From contig UQQL01000002.1 in assembly GCA_900543275.1 (NCBI GenBank), positions 1 through 64,000 on the forward strand: a stretch of 64,000 nucleotides of DNA. The letters are read 5' to 3'. Under the pieces are notes generated by a model that saw nothing but the letters and a program-made list of their open reading frames with translations, made no database searches and was not told the DNA's origin. The DNA is from an uncultured Collinsella sp. (GTDB lineage: Bacteria; Actinomycetota; Coriobacteriia; Coriobacteriales; Coriobacteriaceae). This document shows positions 49,797 to 57,678 of this stretch, piece by piece. A program made the position numbers and the translations under genes. Numbering within the stretch: position 1 is the stretch's first letter; every line of letters starts with the position of its first letter.

Positions 49797-50654
49797 GTGG
49801 AAACGAATATTCAAAAGATGCGAGTGCTGCTCGAGACGGTGCGTGCTGGCAGCTTTACGCGCGCTGCAGAGCGGCTGAGCTATTCGCAGTCGGGCGTGAG
49901 TCGCATGGTAGGCGACCTTGAGACCGATTGGGGTTTTAAGGTGCTCGACCGCAGCCGCGAGGGCGTGGTGCTTTCTGCCGATGGGCGGCAGATCATGCCG
50001 GCGGTTGAGGCACTCTGCGAGGAGTTTGGCCGCCTGCAGCGACATGTGGACGAGATGCGGGGGCTCATGCGCGGCAAGATCTGCATCGGTACGTTTTCGA
50101 GTGTGGCAACCCATGTACTGCCGCCGGTGATCGCGCGGTTTCGCGCTGATCACCCGGATGTCGATTACGAGCTTCTGATGGGTGATTACTCCGAGATTGA
50201 GCAATGGGTGGCGGAAGGCCGCTGCGACCTGGGCTTTATTCCACGCGAGCCATGCGGCGCCGGCATGGCGTCGCGGCCGTTGGTGCAAGACGAGCTGATG
50301 GCCGTGGTGCCAGCGGACTCCTCGCTTGCCACCGCGGAGGTCGTTTCCCTTGCCGATTTGGCCAACGAGCAGTTTATTCTGCTGGAACGCGGTAGCGACG
50401 ACGAGATTACGCCGCTGTTTCGCCGCGCGGGCCTGGCGGTGCGCTCTAAGCTGTCGACCTGGGATGATTATGCGATTATGGCCATGGTCGAGGACGGTCT
50501 GGGCGTGAGCATTCTTCCGGCGCTCATCTTGCGGCGCTGCCAGTTCGATGTTGCCGTGCGCCCGCTCGAGGGGCATCCCCATCGGCAGATCAACGCGATA
50601 TATCGCACGGCTGACGTTTCGCTTGCCGCCGCTCGATTCCTTGAATACCTCTAA
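49797..50654 (+). CDS. LysR family transcriptional regulator
   Basis: 285 residues. HTH: RAGSFTRAAERLSYSQSGVSRMVGDLETDWGFKVL. The effector domain begins near 90 (GKICIGTFSSVATHVLPPVIARF), and a C-terminal YAIMAMVEDGLGVSILPALILRR block closely resembles the first LysR protein's YTIMAMVEEGLGVSMLYRR. GTG start after AGGTGGAGGGG. It probably controls the divergent DMT exporter. The close resemblance suggests the two exporter/regulator pairs share ancestry. Confidence 0.9.
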   Translation: METNIQKMRVLLETVRAGSFTRAAERLSYSQSGVSRMVGDLETDWGFKVLDRSREGVVLSADGRQIMPAVEALCEEFGRLQRHVDEMRGLMRGKICIGTFSSVATHVLPPVIARFRADHPDVDYELLMGDYSEIEQWVAEGRCDLGFIPREPCGAGMASRPLVQDELMAVVPADSSLATAEVVSLADLANEQFILLERGSDDEITPLFRRAGLAVRSKLSTWDDYAIMAMVEDGLGVSILPALILRRCQFDVAVRPLEGHPHRQINAIYRTADVSLAAARFLEYL

Positions 50655-50713
50655 AAGCGCGTACCTGTTGTCCACTTTTGGACAATTCTCGGGGCTCGGT
50701 ACATTTTCTTGTG

Positions 50714-50797
50714 AAATTGAACTTCCGGATAATGCGCCGCGCTATACTGCTTGCTAAATTGAACCTTGGTTCAATTCGTGTTCTATAAATTGAACTT
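50714..50797 (+). promoter_or_regulatory. Promoter and operator array of the HTH-aminotransferase gene
   Basis: A perfect 20-bp palindrome AATTGAACC-TT-GGTTCAATT (50757-50776) is flanked by two single sites AAATTGAACTT at 50714-50724 and 50787-50797. A -10-like TATACT lies at 50743-50748, so the palindrome sits around the transcription start. Sites of this kind suit an Xre-type regulator, and the protein encoded just downstream carries that domain. Confidence 0.65.
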
Positions 50798-50816
50798 TGC
50801 CAGCAAGGAGGTTCTA

Positions 50817-52337
50817 GTGGCCCAAGAGACGTTTAGCGATCGCCTGCGACAGGCTATGTCCGATCGCGACGTTCGCCAGTCGGACGTAATCCGCGCATCG
50901 GAGATGCTCGGCAAAAAACTCGGCAAGAGTCAGATGAGCCAATATGTGAGCGGCAAGACGATCCCGCGGCGCGATGTGGCAGAGCTGCTCGCCCGCATTT
51001 TGGAGGTCGATGTTACCTGGCTGCTTGCCGGTGGCGCCGATCAAGGCGAGACGTCCTCGTCCCATAACGTTGCCAAATCCGAACCTAGCCCCACGGCTCA
51101 AATTCCAAGGAGCGCCACCATGCGTACTTTTTCTAAATCCACCAAACTCGATAACGTCCTGTATGACGTGCGCGGTCCCGTCGTTGACGAGGCCGCCCGT
51201 ATGGAGGACGAGGGCGAGCGCATCCTCAAGCTCAATATCGGCAACCCGGCGCCCTTTGGTTTTCGCACGCCCGATGAGGTCATTAAGGACATGCGCCAGC
51301 AGCTGCCCGACTGCGAAGGCTATTCCAACTCGCGCGGCCTGTTCTCCGCGCGCAAGGCGATCATGCAGTACTCTCAGATCAAGGGCCTGCCCAATGTTCA
51401 GATGGAGCACATCTACACGGGCAACGGCGTGTCCGAACTCATTCAGCTTTCGATGAACGCGCTGCTCGACAATGGCGACGAGATTCTGATTCCCAGCCCC
51501 GACTATCCGCTCTGGACGGCGTGCGCAACCCTTGCCGGCGGTCATCCCGTTCACTATCTGTGTGATGAGCAAGCGGATTGGTATCCCGACCTGGAGGATA
51601 TGGAGTCCAAGATCACGAGCGCGACCAAGGCCCTCGTCATCATCAACCCCAACAACCCCACGGGCTCTGTCTATCCGCGCGAGGTGCTCGAGGGCATCGT
51701 TGAGATCGCGCGCAGGCACCAGCTCATGATTTTTGCCGACGAGATCTACGACCGCCTGTGCATGGACGGCTACGAGCACGTCTCCATTGCATCACTCGCC
51801 CCCGACCTGCCCTGCGTCACCTTTAGCGGCCTTTCCAAGTCGCACATGATCGCGGGCTATCGTATTGGCTGGATGGTGCTTTCGGGTAACCAGCGCTGCA
51901 TGAGCGACTTTATTATGGGCATCAACATGCTCTCGAACATGCGCCTGTGCTCCAACGTGCCAGCTCAGTCGATCGTCCAGACGGCGCTCGGCGGCCATCA
52001 GTCTGTTAACAACTATATCCGCCCCGGCGGTCGTGTCTACGAGCAGCGCAACTTTGTGTATGAGGCACTCAGCAAGATCGACGGCATCTCGGTGGTCAAG
52101 CCCCGCGCGGCGTTCTATATCTTCCCCAAGATGGATGTGAAGAAGTTCAACATCACCGATGACGAGCAGTTTGCCCTCGACCTGCTGCACGAGAAGAAGA
52201 TCCTCATCACGCGCGGCGGCGGCTTTAACTGGGGCGAGCCCGACCACTTCCGCATCGTGTACCTGCCGCGCATGGAAGTGCTCAAAGAGTCCCTCGAAGA
52301 CCTCGCCGACTTCTTCGATCACTACCGTCAGAGCTAG
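50817..52337 (+). CDS. Xre-type HTH fused to alanine-type aminotransferase
   Basis: 506 residues. An N-terminal Xre/Cro helix-turn-helix (about 4-70; FSDRLRQAMSDRDVRQSDVI, ELLARILEVDVTWLL) is joined through a Ser-rich linker (about 78-100) to a class I PLP aminotransferase. The enzyme part shows LNIGNPAPFGFRTPDEVI, NPNNPTGSVYP, FADEIYDRLC and the PLP lysine in SGLSKSHMIAGYRIGW, closest to AlaA-like alanine transaminases. It may bind DNA and sense an amino acid or PLP state. GTG start after AAGGAGG. An operator array precedes it. Confidence 0.9.
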   Translation: MAQETFSDRLRQAMSDRDVRQSDVIRASEMLGKKLGKSQMSQYVSGKTIPRRDVAELLARILEVDVTWLLAGGADQGETSSSHNVAKSEPSPTAQIPRSATMRTFSKSTKLDNVLYDVRGPVVDEAARMEDEGERILKLNIGNPAPFGFRTPDEVIKDMRQQLPDCEGYSNSRGLFSARKAIMQYSQIKGLPNVQMEHIYTGNGVSELIQLSMNALLDNGDEILIPSPDYPLWTACATLAGGHPVHYLCDEQADWYPDLEDMESKITSATKALVIINPNNPTGSVYPREVLEGIVEIARRHQLMIFADEIYDRLCMDGYEHVSIASLAPDLPCVTFSGLSKSHMIAGYRIGWMVLSGNQRCMSDFIMGINMLSNMRLCSNVPAQSIVQTALGGHQSVNNYIRPGGRVYEQRNFVYEALSKIDGISVVKPRAAFYIFPKMDVKKFNITDDEQFALDLLHEKKILITRGGGFNWGEPDHFRIVYLPRMEVLKESLEDLADFFDHYRQS

Positions 52338-52361
52338 TGGGATAGAAGCTCCGCACTATGA

Positions 52362-52397
52362 AAAGCTCCCTGCAGTTGTTTTGCTGCAGGGAGCTTT
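52362..52397. terminator. Bidirectional terminator between HTH-aminotransferase and def
   Basis: AAAGCTCCCTGCAG (52362-52375) pairs with CTGCAGGGAGCTTT (52384-52397) with A/T-rich flanks, between converging genes. Confidence 0.85.
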
Positions 52398-52412
52398 CTT
52401 GAATCGGCGGAA

Positions 52413-52823
52413 CTATATTACGATTCCGTTGCAGTGGTCGATTTCGTGCTGGATGATCTCGGCGGTGTAGCCCGAGAAGTTCTTGATGCGGTGGACAAAG
52501 CTCTCGTCCAGATATTCCACCTTAATGCGACGATAACGAGTGCAGGGACGCTCGCCGACGAGAGAAAGACACCCTTCGCTCGTCTGGTAGGCATTGACCT
52601 GCTCAAGAATTTGCGGGTTGTACATGAGCAGCGACTTCCTGCCGTCCTTTACGCAGATGATGCGTTTGCGCACGCCGATCATGTTGGCGGCGAGGCCCAC
52701 GCACTCGTGCTCATGCTCATGGAGCGTATCCAGAAGATCCTGTCCGGTCGTGGCATCTTCTGGGCCGGCGTCTTCGGAAGGCAGGCGCAAAAAGAACTCG
52801 GATTTCATGATGGGCTTAATCAT
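52413..52823 (-). CDS. def: Peptide deformylase
   Basis: 136 residues. All three motifs are intact: GLAANMIG (43-50), EGCLS (83-87) and HEIDH (126-130) followed by CNGIVI. It removes the formyl group from nascent proteins. Shorter than type 1 Def (about 165) but common for this small, Gram-positive-like branch. The SD before ATG is AAGGAG. Compare with the Glu-less relative at 44711-45130, with which it shares the short length. Confidence 0.9.
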   Translation of the reverse strand: MIKPIMKSEFFLRLPSEDAGPEDATTGQDLLDTLHEHEHECVGLAANMIGVRKRIICVKDGRKSLLMYNPQILEQVNAYQTSEGCLSLVGERPCTRYRRIKVEYLDESFVHRIKNFSGYTAEIIQHEIDHCNGIVI

Positions 52824-53037
52824 GGCGGGCTCCTTAGGGTGGACACGTTTGGTTCAGGCCATGATACCGCGACATGTCGCATTAATGTGTGCACATAGAT
52901 TCTGCAGCTAGATTGGCGGGTGAGACCATAAACTAATGGACGTTTTGCCGAGAGGCATGAATGTTTAAAGCGCAAAGAGTGCGCGACGGGCCCCGCGAAT
53001 GGGGCGATGATGCCCGAGAGGGCCAAGAAGGAGTCTC

Positions 53038-53949
53038 ATGTCTGAGAACGAAGAGATCATGAACGAGACCGAGAACGAGACCATGTCTGCCGAGGTTGAG
53101 GCAGTCGAGACCGTGGAGACCGAAGCTGCCGAGGTTGAGGCTGCTGACGAGGTTTCCGCCGAGGAGGAGGCCGAGGTTGTCGAGGCCGCCGTTGATTACG
53201 ATGACGAAGAGCTGATGGACAAGATGCAGAAGGCCGCCCGCCTGCTGCGTAGCCGTCGCTTTGCTATTTCCAAGGAGGAGGAGGCCAAGGCCGAGCGCAT
53301 GGCGAACATCGAGCGCGCCATCAAGCTTCTTGACCTCAAGCCCAAGATGGAGCAGAAGGAAATGTCCGACCTGCTGGGCATGCGCCTTCGTGAGCTCGAT
53401 GGCCTGATGGCCGAGGCCGAGGCTGCCGACCTGGTCGGCCGCATCGACGACGCCGAGGGCGATATGCGCAAGATCGTCGTCTTCGCTGCCGAGGATGCCG
53501 CTGAGGGCCTGGTCGAGCTTGCCAATAAGAAGGAGAAGCTCCTGCCCGAGCTTTCTTACGAGGAGGCCACCGAGCTGATGGCCGCTCTCGATAAGGTTAT
53601 TGCTCCGCTCGTCGCCATGGGTCTGGACGAGGACCGCGGTCCTCGCGGTGGCCGTGACGATCGCGGTGGTCGTGGCGGCGACCGTGGCGGTCGCGGCGGC
53701 TTTGGCGATCGCGGCGGCCGTGGTGGCGACCGTGGCGGTCGCGGTGGCGATCGCGGCGGCCGTGGCGGCTTTGGTGACCGCGGCGGCGACCGTGGCGGTC
53801 GCGGCGGCTTTGGTGGCAACCGTGGCGGCTATGGCGACCGCGGCGGCAACCGTGGCGGCTTCGGCGGCAACCGTGGTAACGACCGCGGCGGTCGCGGTGG
53901 CGACCGTGGCGGCCGCAACGGTGGCGGCTTCCGCGGCAACCGCTTCTAG
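53038..53949 (+). CDS. MarR-like winged-helix protein with acidic N-terminus and RGG-rich tail
   Basis: 303 residues in three parts. Residues 1-58 are Glu-rich. Residues about 60-195 look like a MarR-type winged helix (KAERMANIERAIKLLDLKPK, EMSDLLGMRLRELDGLMAEA, LLPELSYEEATELMAALDKV). Residues 198-303 are almost only Gly, Arg, Asp, Asn and Phe in RGG/RGGF/DRGG repeats. RGG tails bind RNA and favour condensates in many organisms, so an RNA-binding or translation-linked role is inferred. The repeat DNA (GGCGGYCGTGGCGAC-type units) is prone to slippage. SD AAGGAG. Followed by a hairpin cluster. Confidence 0.82.
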   Translation: MSENEEIMNETENETMSAEVEAVETVETEAAEVEAADEVSAEEEAEVVEAAVDYDDEELMDKMQKAARLLRSRRFAISKEEEAKAERMANIERAIKLLDLKPKMEQKEMSDLLGMRLRELDGLMAEAEAADLVGRIDDAEGDMRKIVVFAAEDAAEGLVELANKKEKLLPELSYEEATELMAALDKVIAPLVAMGLDEDRGPRGGRDDRGGRGGDRGGRGGFGDRGGRGGDRGGRGGDRGGRGGFGDRGGDRGGRGGFGGNRGGYGDRGGNRGGFGGNRGNDRGGRGGDRGGRNGGGFRGNRF

Positions 53950-53951
53950 GG

Positions 53952-53978
53952 GTTACGCGGTTCTACGAACCGCGTAAC
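53952..53978. repeat. GTTACGCGGTTC hairpin after the RGG gene
   Basis: GTTACGCGGTTC (53952-53963) pairs perfectly with GAACCGCGTAAC (53967-53978) across a 3-nt loop, 3 nt after the stop codon. No T-tract. Confidence 0.75.
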
Positions 53979-53995
53979 TAGTTGACGCTGCGCGC

Positions 53996-54087
53996 CCACC
54001 AGAGCGACAACTTGTCATTCAAAGAGGACGGCATGACCAGAAGGTCTATGCCGTCCTCTTTTCATGCCAATTTGTTCGCTCTGGTGG
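53996..54087. terminator. Nested hairpins: CCACCAGAGCGA arms enclosing a terminator-like stem
   Basis: The inner stem AAGAGGACGGCAT (54022-54034)/ATGCCGTCCTCTT (54048-54060) is followed by TTTT and looks like an intrinsic terminator for the RGG gene. Outer arms CCACCAGAGCGA (53996-54007)/TCGCTCTGGTGG (54076-54087) form a second perfect repeat around it. Confidence 0.75.
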
Positions 54088-54133
54088 ACGCTCGCTGTCG
54101 TTGCCGAAATATCGGCGTTGCCTTTGTTGCCAT

Positions 54134-54187
54134 AGTCATTGGGGACGTTCTGGTTTGACTAGTCGTTTAAGAACGTCCCCAACGACT
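54134..54187. repeat. GGGGACGTTCT inverted repeat
   Basis: AGTCATTGGGGACGTTCT (54134-54151) and AGAACGTCCCCAACGACT (54170-54187) are inverted with one mismatch across an 18-bp centre. The word GGGACGTTCC also occurs near 13054. Confidence 0.75.
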
Positions 54188-54194
54188 ACATAGC

Positions 54195-54262
54195 ATGAGA
54201 GTGGATAATCTCCCGGTTTGAGCCTGCATTCAAGCTCAAAGTGGGAGATTATCCACTCTCAT
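54195..54262. repeat. Perfect 20-bp inverted repeat ATGAGAGTGGATAATCTCCC
   Basis: Arms at 54195-54214 and 54243-54262 pair without mismatch. An inner stem TTTGAGC (54217-54223)/GCTCAAA (54234-54240) extends the hairpin. It lies just beyond the 3' end of pdxT (stop near 54303). Confidence 0.8.
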
Positions 54263-54302
54263 TTGTTGTGTGTCCGAAAATCCACGCTCGTTTCTATGCT
54301 GC

Positions 54303-54890
54303 CTACATTTGCAGGAACAGTTCGTGGAGGCGGGTGTCTTCATCGAGTTCGGGATGGAAGGTTACGCCGAGCTGATTGCCCTGGCGGGCGGCGACGATGC
54401 GGCCATCGACCTCTGCCAAGGCCTTGGCGTCGCCGTGGACCTCGACGATGCGGGGCGCGCGGATAAACGTCAGCGGCACTTCACCGTCGATGTCGTCTAC
54501 CTGTCCCTTGGTGCGAAAACTGCCGAGCTGTCTGCCATAGGCATTGCGCTCGACAAGTACATCCATGGTTGCCAAACGCGGCGTGCCCTTATCGTCATGG
54601 GCGGCAAGGTCGTGAGCCAGCAGAATCAGGCCGGCGCAGGTGCCCAGGACGGGCATGCCTTCAGCGATACGGGCACGAAGCTCCTCGAGCATGCCCAACT
54701 CATCAAGCAGTTTCCCTTGAACGGTGGACTCGCCGCCGGGAAGTACCAGACGGTCAAAGTTCTGCTTCAAATCAGCCGCCTGCCTCAGCTCAATACAACG
54801 TGCGCCCAGCTCGGACAGCCTCGCCTCGTGCTCGGCAAAAGCACCTTGGACCGCCAGCACAGCGACCGTCTGGTCTGCGTAATCGCTCAT
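54303..54890 (-). CDS. pdxT: PLP synthase glutaminase subunit
   Basis: 195 residues. Class I glutaminase fold with VAVLAVQGAFAEHE, LVLPGGEST (oxyanion), the nucleophile in VLGTCAGLILLA (Cys near 83) and the His-Glu pair in GVTFHPELDED. It supplies ammonia to PdxS for pyridoxal 5'-phosphate. Starts 20 bp after pdxS. Confidence 0.95.
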   Translation of the reverse strand: MSDYADQTVAVLAVQGAFAEHEARLSELGARCIELRQAADLKQNFDRLVLPGGESTVQGKLLDELGMLEELRARIAEGMPVLGTCAGLILLAHDLAAHDDKGTPRLATMDVLVERNAYGRQLGSFRTKGQVDDIDGEVPLTFIRAPRIVEVHGDAKALAEVDGRIVAARQGNQLGVTFHPELDEDTRLHELFLQM

Positions 54891-54910
54891 GTGCGATCCT
54901 TTCTGCCGGA

Positions 54911-55801
54911 CTAGCGTCCGCGCTCTTCCATGATGATCTCGATCTCGTCGGCGTTGATGCCGACCATGGCCTCGCCCAGGTCCTCCGAAAGCTCAGCGAT
55001 GAGCTTGGCGTCGGTGAAGTTGGCCACGGCCTTGACGATGGCGGCGGCGCGCTTGGCCGGGTCGCCGCTCTTAAAGATGCCCGATCCGACAAAGACGCCT
55101 TCGGCGCCCAGCTGCATCATCAGCGCGGCGTCGGCAGGGGTCGCTACGCCGCCGGCGGCAAAGTTCACGATGGGAAGCTTGCCCGTGGCATGGACTTCGC
55201 GCACCAGCTCGACCGGAACCTGCAGCTGCTTGGCTGCCTCAAAGAGCTCGTCGTCACGCAGGGCAACAACGTCGCGGATCTGCTTTTGGATCTTGCGCAT
55301 GTGGCGCACGGCCTGGACCACGTCGCCCGTGCCCGGCTCGCCCTTGGTGCGGATCATCGTGGCGCCCTCGGCGACGCGACGCAGCGCCTCGCCCAGGTCG
55401 CGGGCACCGCAGACAAACGGGACGTCAAACTGGGTCTTGTCGATGTGGTAGACATCGTCGGCGGGGGAGAGAACCTCGGACTCGTCGATGTAGTCGATCT
55501 CGATGGCCTGAAGGACCTGCGCCTCGACGATGTGGCCGATGCGGCACTTGGCCATGACGGGGATGGAGACGGCCTCCTGAATGCCCTTGATCATCTTGGG
55601 GTCACTCATGCGCGACACGCCGCCGGCGGCACGGATGTCGGCCGGGATGCGCTCGAGAGCCATGACGGCGCAGGCGCCTGCCTCCTCGGCGATACGTGCC
55701 TGCTCGGGCGTGGTGACGTCCATGATGACGCCGCCCTTGAGCATCTGCGCGAGCTCGCGGTTGAGTTTGACGCGATCGGCCTTGCTGGTCTGTTCTGCCA
55801 T
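54911..55801 (-). CDS. pdxS: PLP synthase subunit PdxS
   Basis: 296 residues. TIM-barrel with [46 protein letters not shown] at the start and the catalytic Lys near MAKCRIGH (the K of VMAKCR). [13 protein letters not shown] and [20 protein letters not shown] follow. With PdxT it makes PLP from ribose 5-phosphate, glyceraldehyde 3-phosphate and glutamine. ATG follows AAGGGAG. Divergent from pdxR. Confidence 0.96.
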   Translation of the reverse strand: MAEQTSKADRVKLNRELAQMLKGGVIMDVTTPEQARIAEEAGACAVMALERIPADIRAAGGVSRMSDPKMIKGIQEAVSIPVMAKCRIGHIVEAQVLQAIEIDYIDESEVLSPADDVYHIDKTQFDVPFVCGARDLGEALRRVAEGATMIRTKGEPGTGDVVQAVRHMRKIQKQIRDVVALRDDELFEAAKQLQVPVELVREVHATGKLPIVNFAAGGVATPADAALMMQLGAEGVFVGSGIFKSGDPAKRAAAIVKAVANFTDAKLIAELSEDLGEAMVGINADEIEIIMEERGR

Positions 55802-55893
55802 GGTTGCTCCCTTGGTTGGCATGTGCATTGCTTGACGGAACATCCTATCGGGGTTCTGGGTATGGCGAAATACTCAGTTTTCGAGATAATAAC

Positions 55894-55935
55894 AAGGTCA
55901 GACTAATGCCAGATTGAATGACTCGATAAGGTCAG
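55894..55935. promoter_or_regulatory. Direct repeats AAGGTCAG between pdxS and pdxR
   Basis: AAGGTCAG at 55894-55901 and 55928-55935, 34 bp apart, in the 145-bp divergent region. PdxR-type MocR regulators usually bind direct repeats, so these are candidate sites. Confidence 0.4.
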
Positions 55936-55946
55936 GTGACAAACTC

Positions 55947-57383
55947 ATGCTTGACTATAATTTGGAAAACCGCGGCGAAGCATCGCTCTATGAGTATGTT
56001 TACCAGCAAATTCGAGATGATATTGTTGCCGGGCGCATTGCGGCGGGGGAGCATCTTCCATCTAAGCGCGCCTTTGCGAGTCATCTGGGAATCAGCGTCA
56101 TTACCATCGAGAATGCATATAGCCAGTTGCTTGCCGAGGGCTATATCTGCTCAAAACCGCGGCGTGGTTACTACGCGTGCGAGCTTCCCGATGCACCGGT
56201 TTTGTCTTTGGCTGAGACGGAGCTTGATCGAGATTCCGCTCCTGCGGGTCTTAACGCACATGATGCTGATGGACGGGTCGAGCAATTCGCCCCGCTCTCT
56301 CCTTCCGCTTTGGAAGCCGCGCGGCTTTGGCAAAGCGCGCTACGGGCGACGCTGGCATCCGAAGACGAACGCGAAATCTTTTCGCCCGCGCCGGCGCAGG
56401 GCACCGCTCGGCTGCGACGTGCGATTGCGCACCATCTACGCGGGACGAGGGGTATGAATGTCGACCCCAACAACATTGTTATCGGTGCGGGCGCCCAGTT
56501 GCTCGATACCATGTTGGTTCAGTTGCTTGGAGCCGACAAGGTGTATGCCGTTGAGGATCCGGGCTATCTGCGCCTGACGCGCATCTATCAGGCTATGGGT
56601 TGCGAAGTGCGTCATATCCCGTTGGACGGTGAAGGCGTGGACTTGAGTGCTCTGCAGAAAACCGGGGCGGATGTCCTTCACCTGATGCCGTCTCACCAAT
56701 ATCCGACCGGCCTTGTGACGAGCATTGCGCGTCGCTATGCCCTGCTGAGCTGGGCCGCCGAGCAGCCGGACCGGTATCTCATCGAAGATGACTTTGATTG
56801 TGAGTTTCGCCTTGCCGGCAAGCCGATTCCCGCGCTCGCGTCGATCGATGCCGCCCAATCGGTCATCTACACCAACACCTTTTCAAAAAGTCTGTCGTCG
56901 GCCCTGCGTTTGGCGTATATGGTCCTGCCTGATGAGCTGATGGAACGGTTTAGGCGCAACCTTGGTTTTTACGCCTCGTCGGTGAGTTCTGTTGACCAGG
57001 TCGCTTTGGCTCGTTTACTGGAATCAGGCGATTACGAGCGCCATGTAAACCGGGTCCGCGTTCGCGCTCGCGGGACACGCGATGGCCTGGCGTCGCTTGT
57101 ACGGAAAGCGTTTCCAGCAGGGGAGGTCTCGATCGAGCATGCAGACGCGGGCCTTTACTGCGCCGTGGTTGCGGAGTGCGAAGCGGATGAAAGCTCTTTT
57201 ACGCGGGCCCTCACGCGCTCGGGTATTCCGTTTATCGATATCAGTGACTGTTATTGGTGTGCCGATGGCGCATCTGTCCCTGAAAACTCAAGTCAAATTC
57301 TTGTTCAGTATGACGATCTGAGTCTAAAAGTGTTAAATACCTTGGAATTGCAGTTGATGGAGGATACTCTGCAACCTAAGTGA
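55947..57383 (+). CDS. pdxR: MocR/PdxR family regulator (GntR-aminotransferase fusion)
   Basis: 478 residues. An N-terminal GntR winged helix (about 10-80; LYEYVYQQIRDDIVAGRIAAGEHLPSKRAFASHLG) is fused to a class I aminotransferase-like domain (about 130-470; PNNIVIGAGAQLLDTMLVQLL, MPSHQYPTGLV, YLIEDDFDCEFR, NTFSKSLSSALRLAY with the PLP Lys). Divergent from pdxST, so it most likely senses PLP and controls its synthesis. ATG at 55947 has a weak SD (AGGTGAC). Its TGA stop lies in the first 119-bp element. Confidence 0.88.
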   Translation: MLDYNLENRGEASLYEYVYQQIRDDIVAGRIAAGEHLPSKRAFASHLGISVITIENAYSQLLAEGYICSKPRRGYYACELPDAPVLSLAETELDRDSAPAGLNAHDADGRVEQFAPLSPSALEAARLWQSALRATLASEDEREIFSPAPAQGTARLRRAIAHHLRGTRGMNVDPNNIVIGAGAQLLDTMLVQLLGADKVYAVEDPGYLRLTRIYQAMGCEVRHIPLDGEGVDLSALQKTGADVLHLMPSHQYPTGLVTSIARRYALLSWAAEQPDRYLIEDDFDCEFRLAGKPIPALASIDAAQSVIYTNTFSKSLSSALRLAYMVLPDELMERFRRNLGFYASSVSSVDQVALARLLESGDYERHVNRVRVRARGTRDGLASLVRKAFPAGEVSIEHADAGLYCAVVAECEADESSFTRALTRSGIPFIDISDCYWCADGASVPENSSQILVQYDDLSLKVLNTLELQLMEDTLQPK

Positions 57384-57496
57384 GTGGACTTTTGGCACTT
57401 TGGTGACCAGGCAGTTTTGTAACAAGCTATCTACCTGCGGTTTTGAAAAGCAGGATGACTGGTCTGCTCGGGATGTTCCAAAAAGTCTACTCACTT
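57378..57496. repeat. 119-bp palindromic element, copy 1
   Basis: AAGTGAGTGGACTTTTGGC (57378-57396) pairs with CCAAAAAGTCTACTCACTT (57478-57496) as terminal inverted repeats. The interior (GACCAGGCAGTTTTGTAACA, CTACCTGCGGTTTT) matches copy 2 at 58797-58915 in order. Its left end supplies the stop codon of pdxR. Confidence 0.88.
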
Positions 57497-57529
57497 GCCG
57501 CGCAAAGCTTCCGCACGAGAAAAAATGGG

Positions 57530-57595
57530 GTTTTCAACAGGGCCCCGTCCAGTTCTTGGCAAGCTTTTGGTCAGTTGGGGAGGGCTGTTGAAAAC
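57530..57595. repeat. GTTTTCAACAG inverted repeat in the nuclease leader
   Basis: GTTTTCAACAG (57530-57540) and CTGTTGAAAAC (57585-57595) are perfect 11-bp inverted arms. They lie 83-149 bp upstream of the nuclease gene start and could be an operator or mRNA hairpin. Confidence 0.5.
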
Positions 57596-57678
57596 TTGAC
57601 AGTCCGTTCGACGCCATTTACGCTGCGTTCGCGCCATAGCGAGACCGGCTGGGTTGAAATTCGTGTTTTCCTGTGCCT

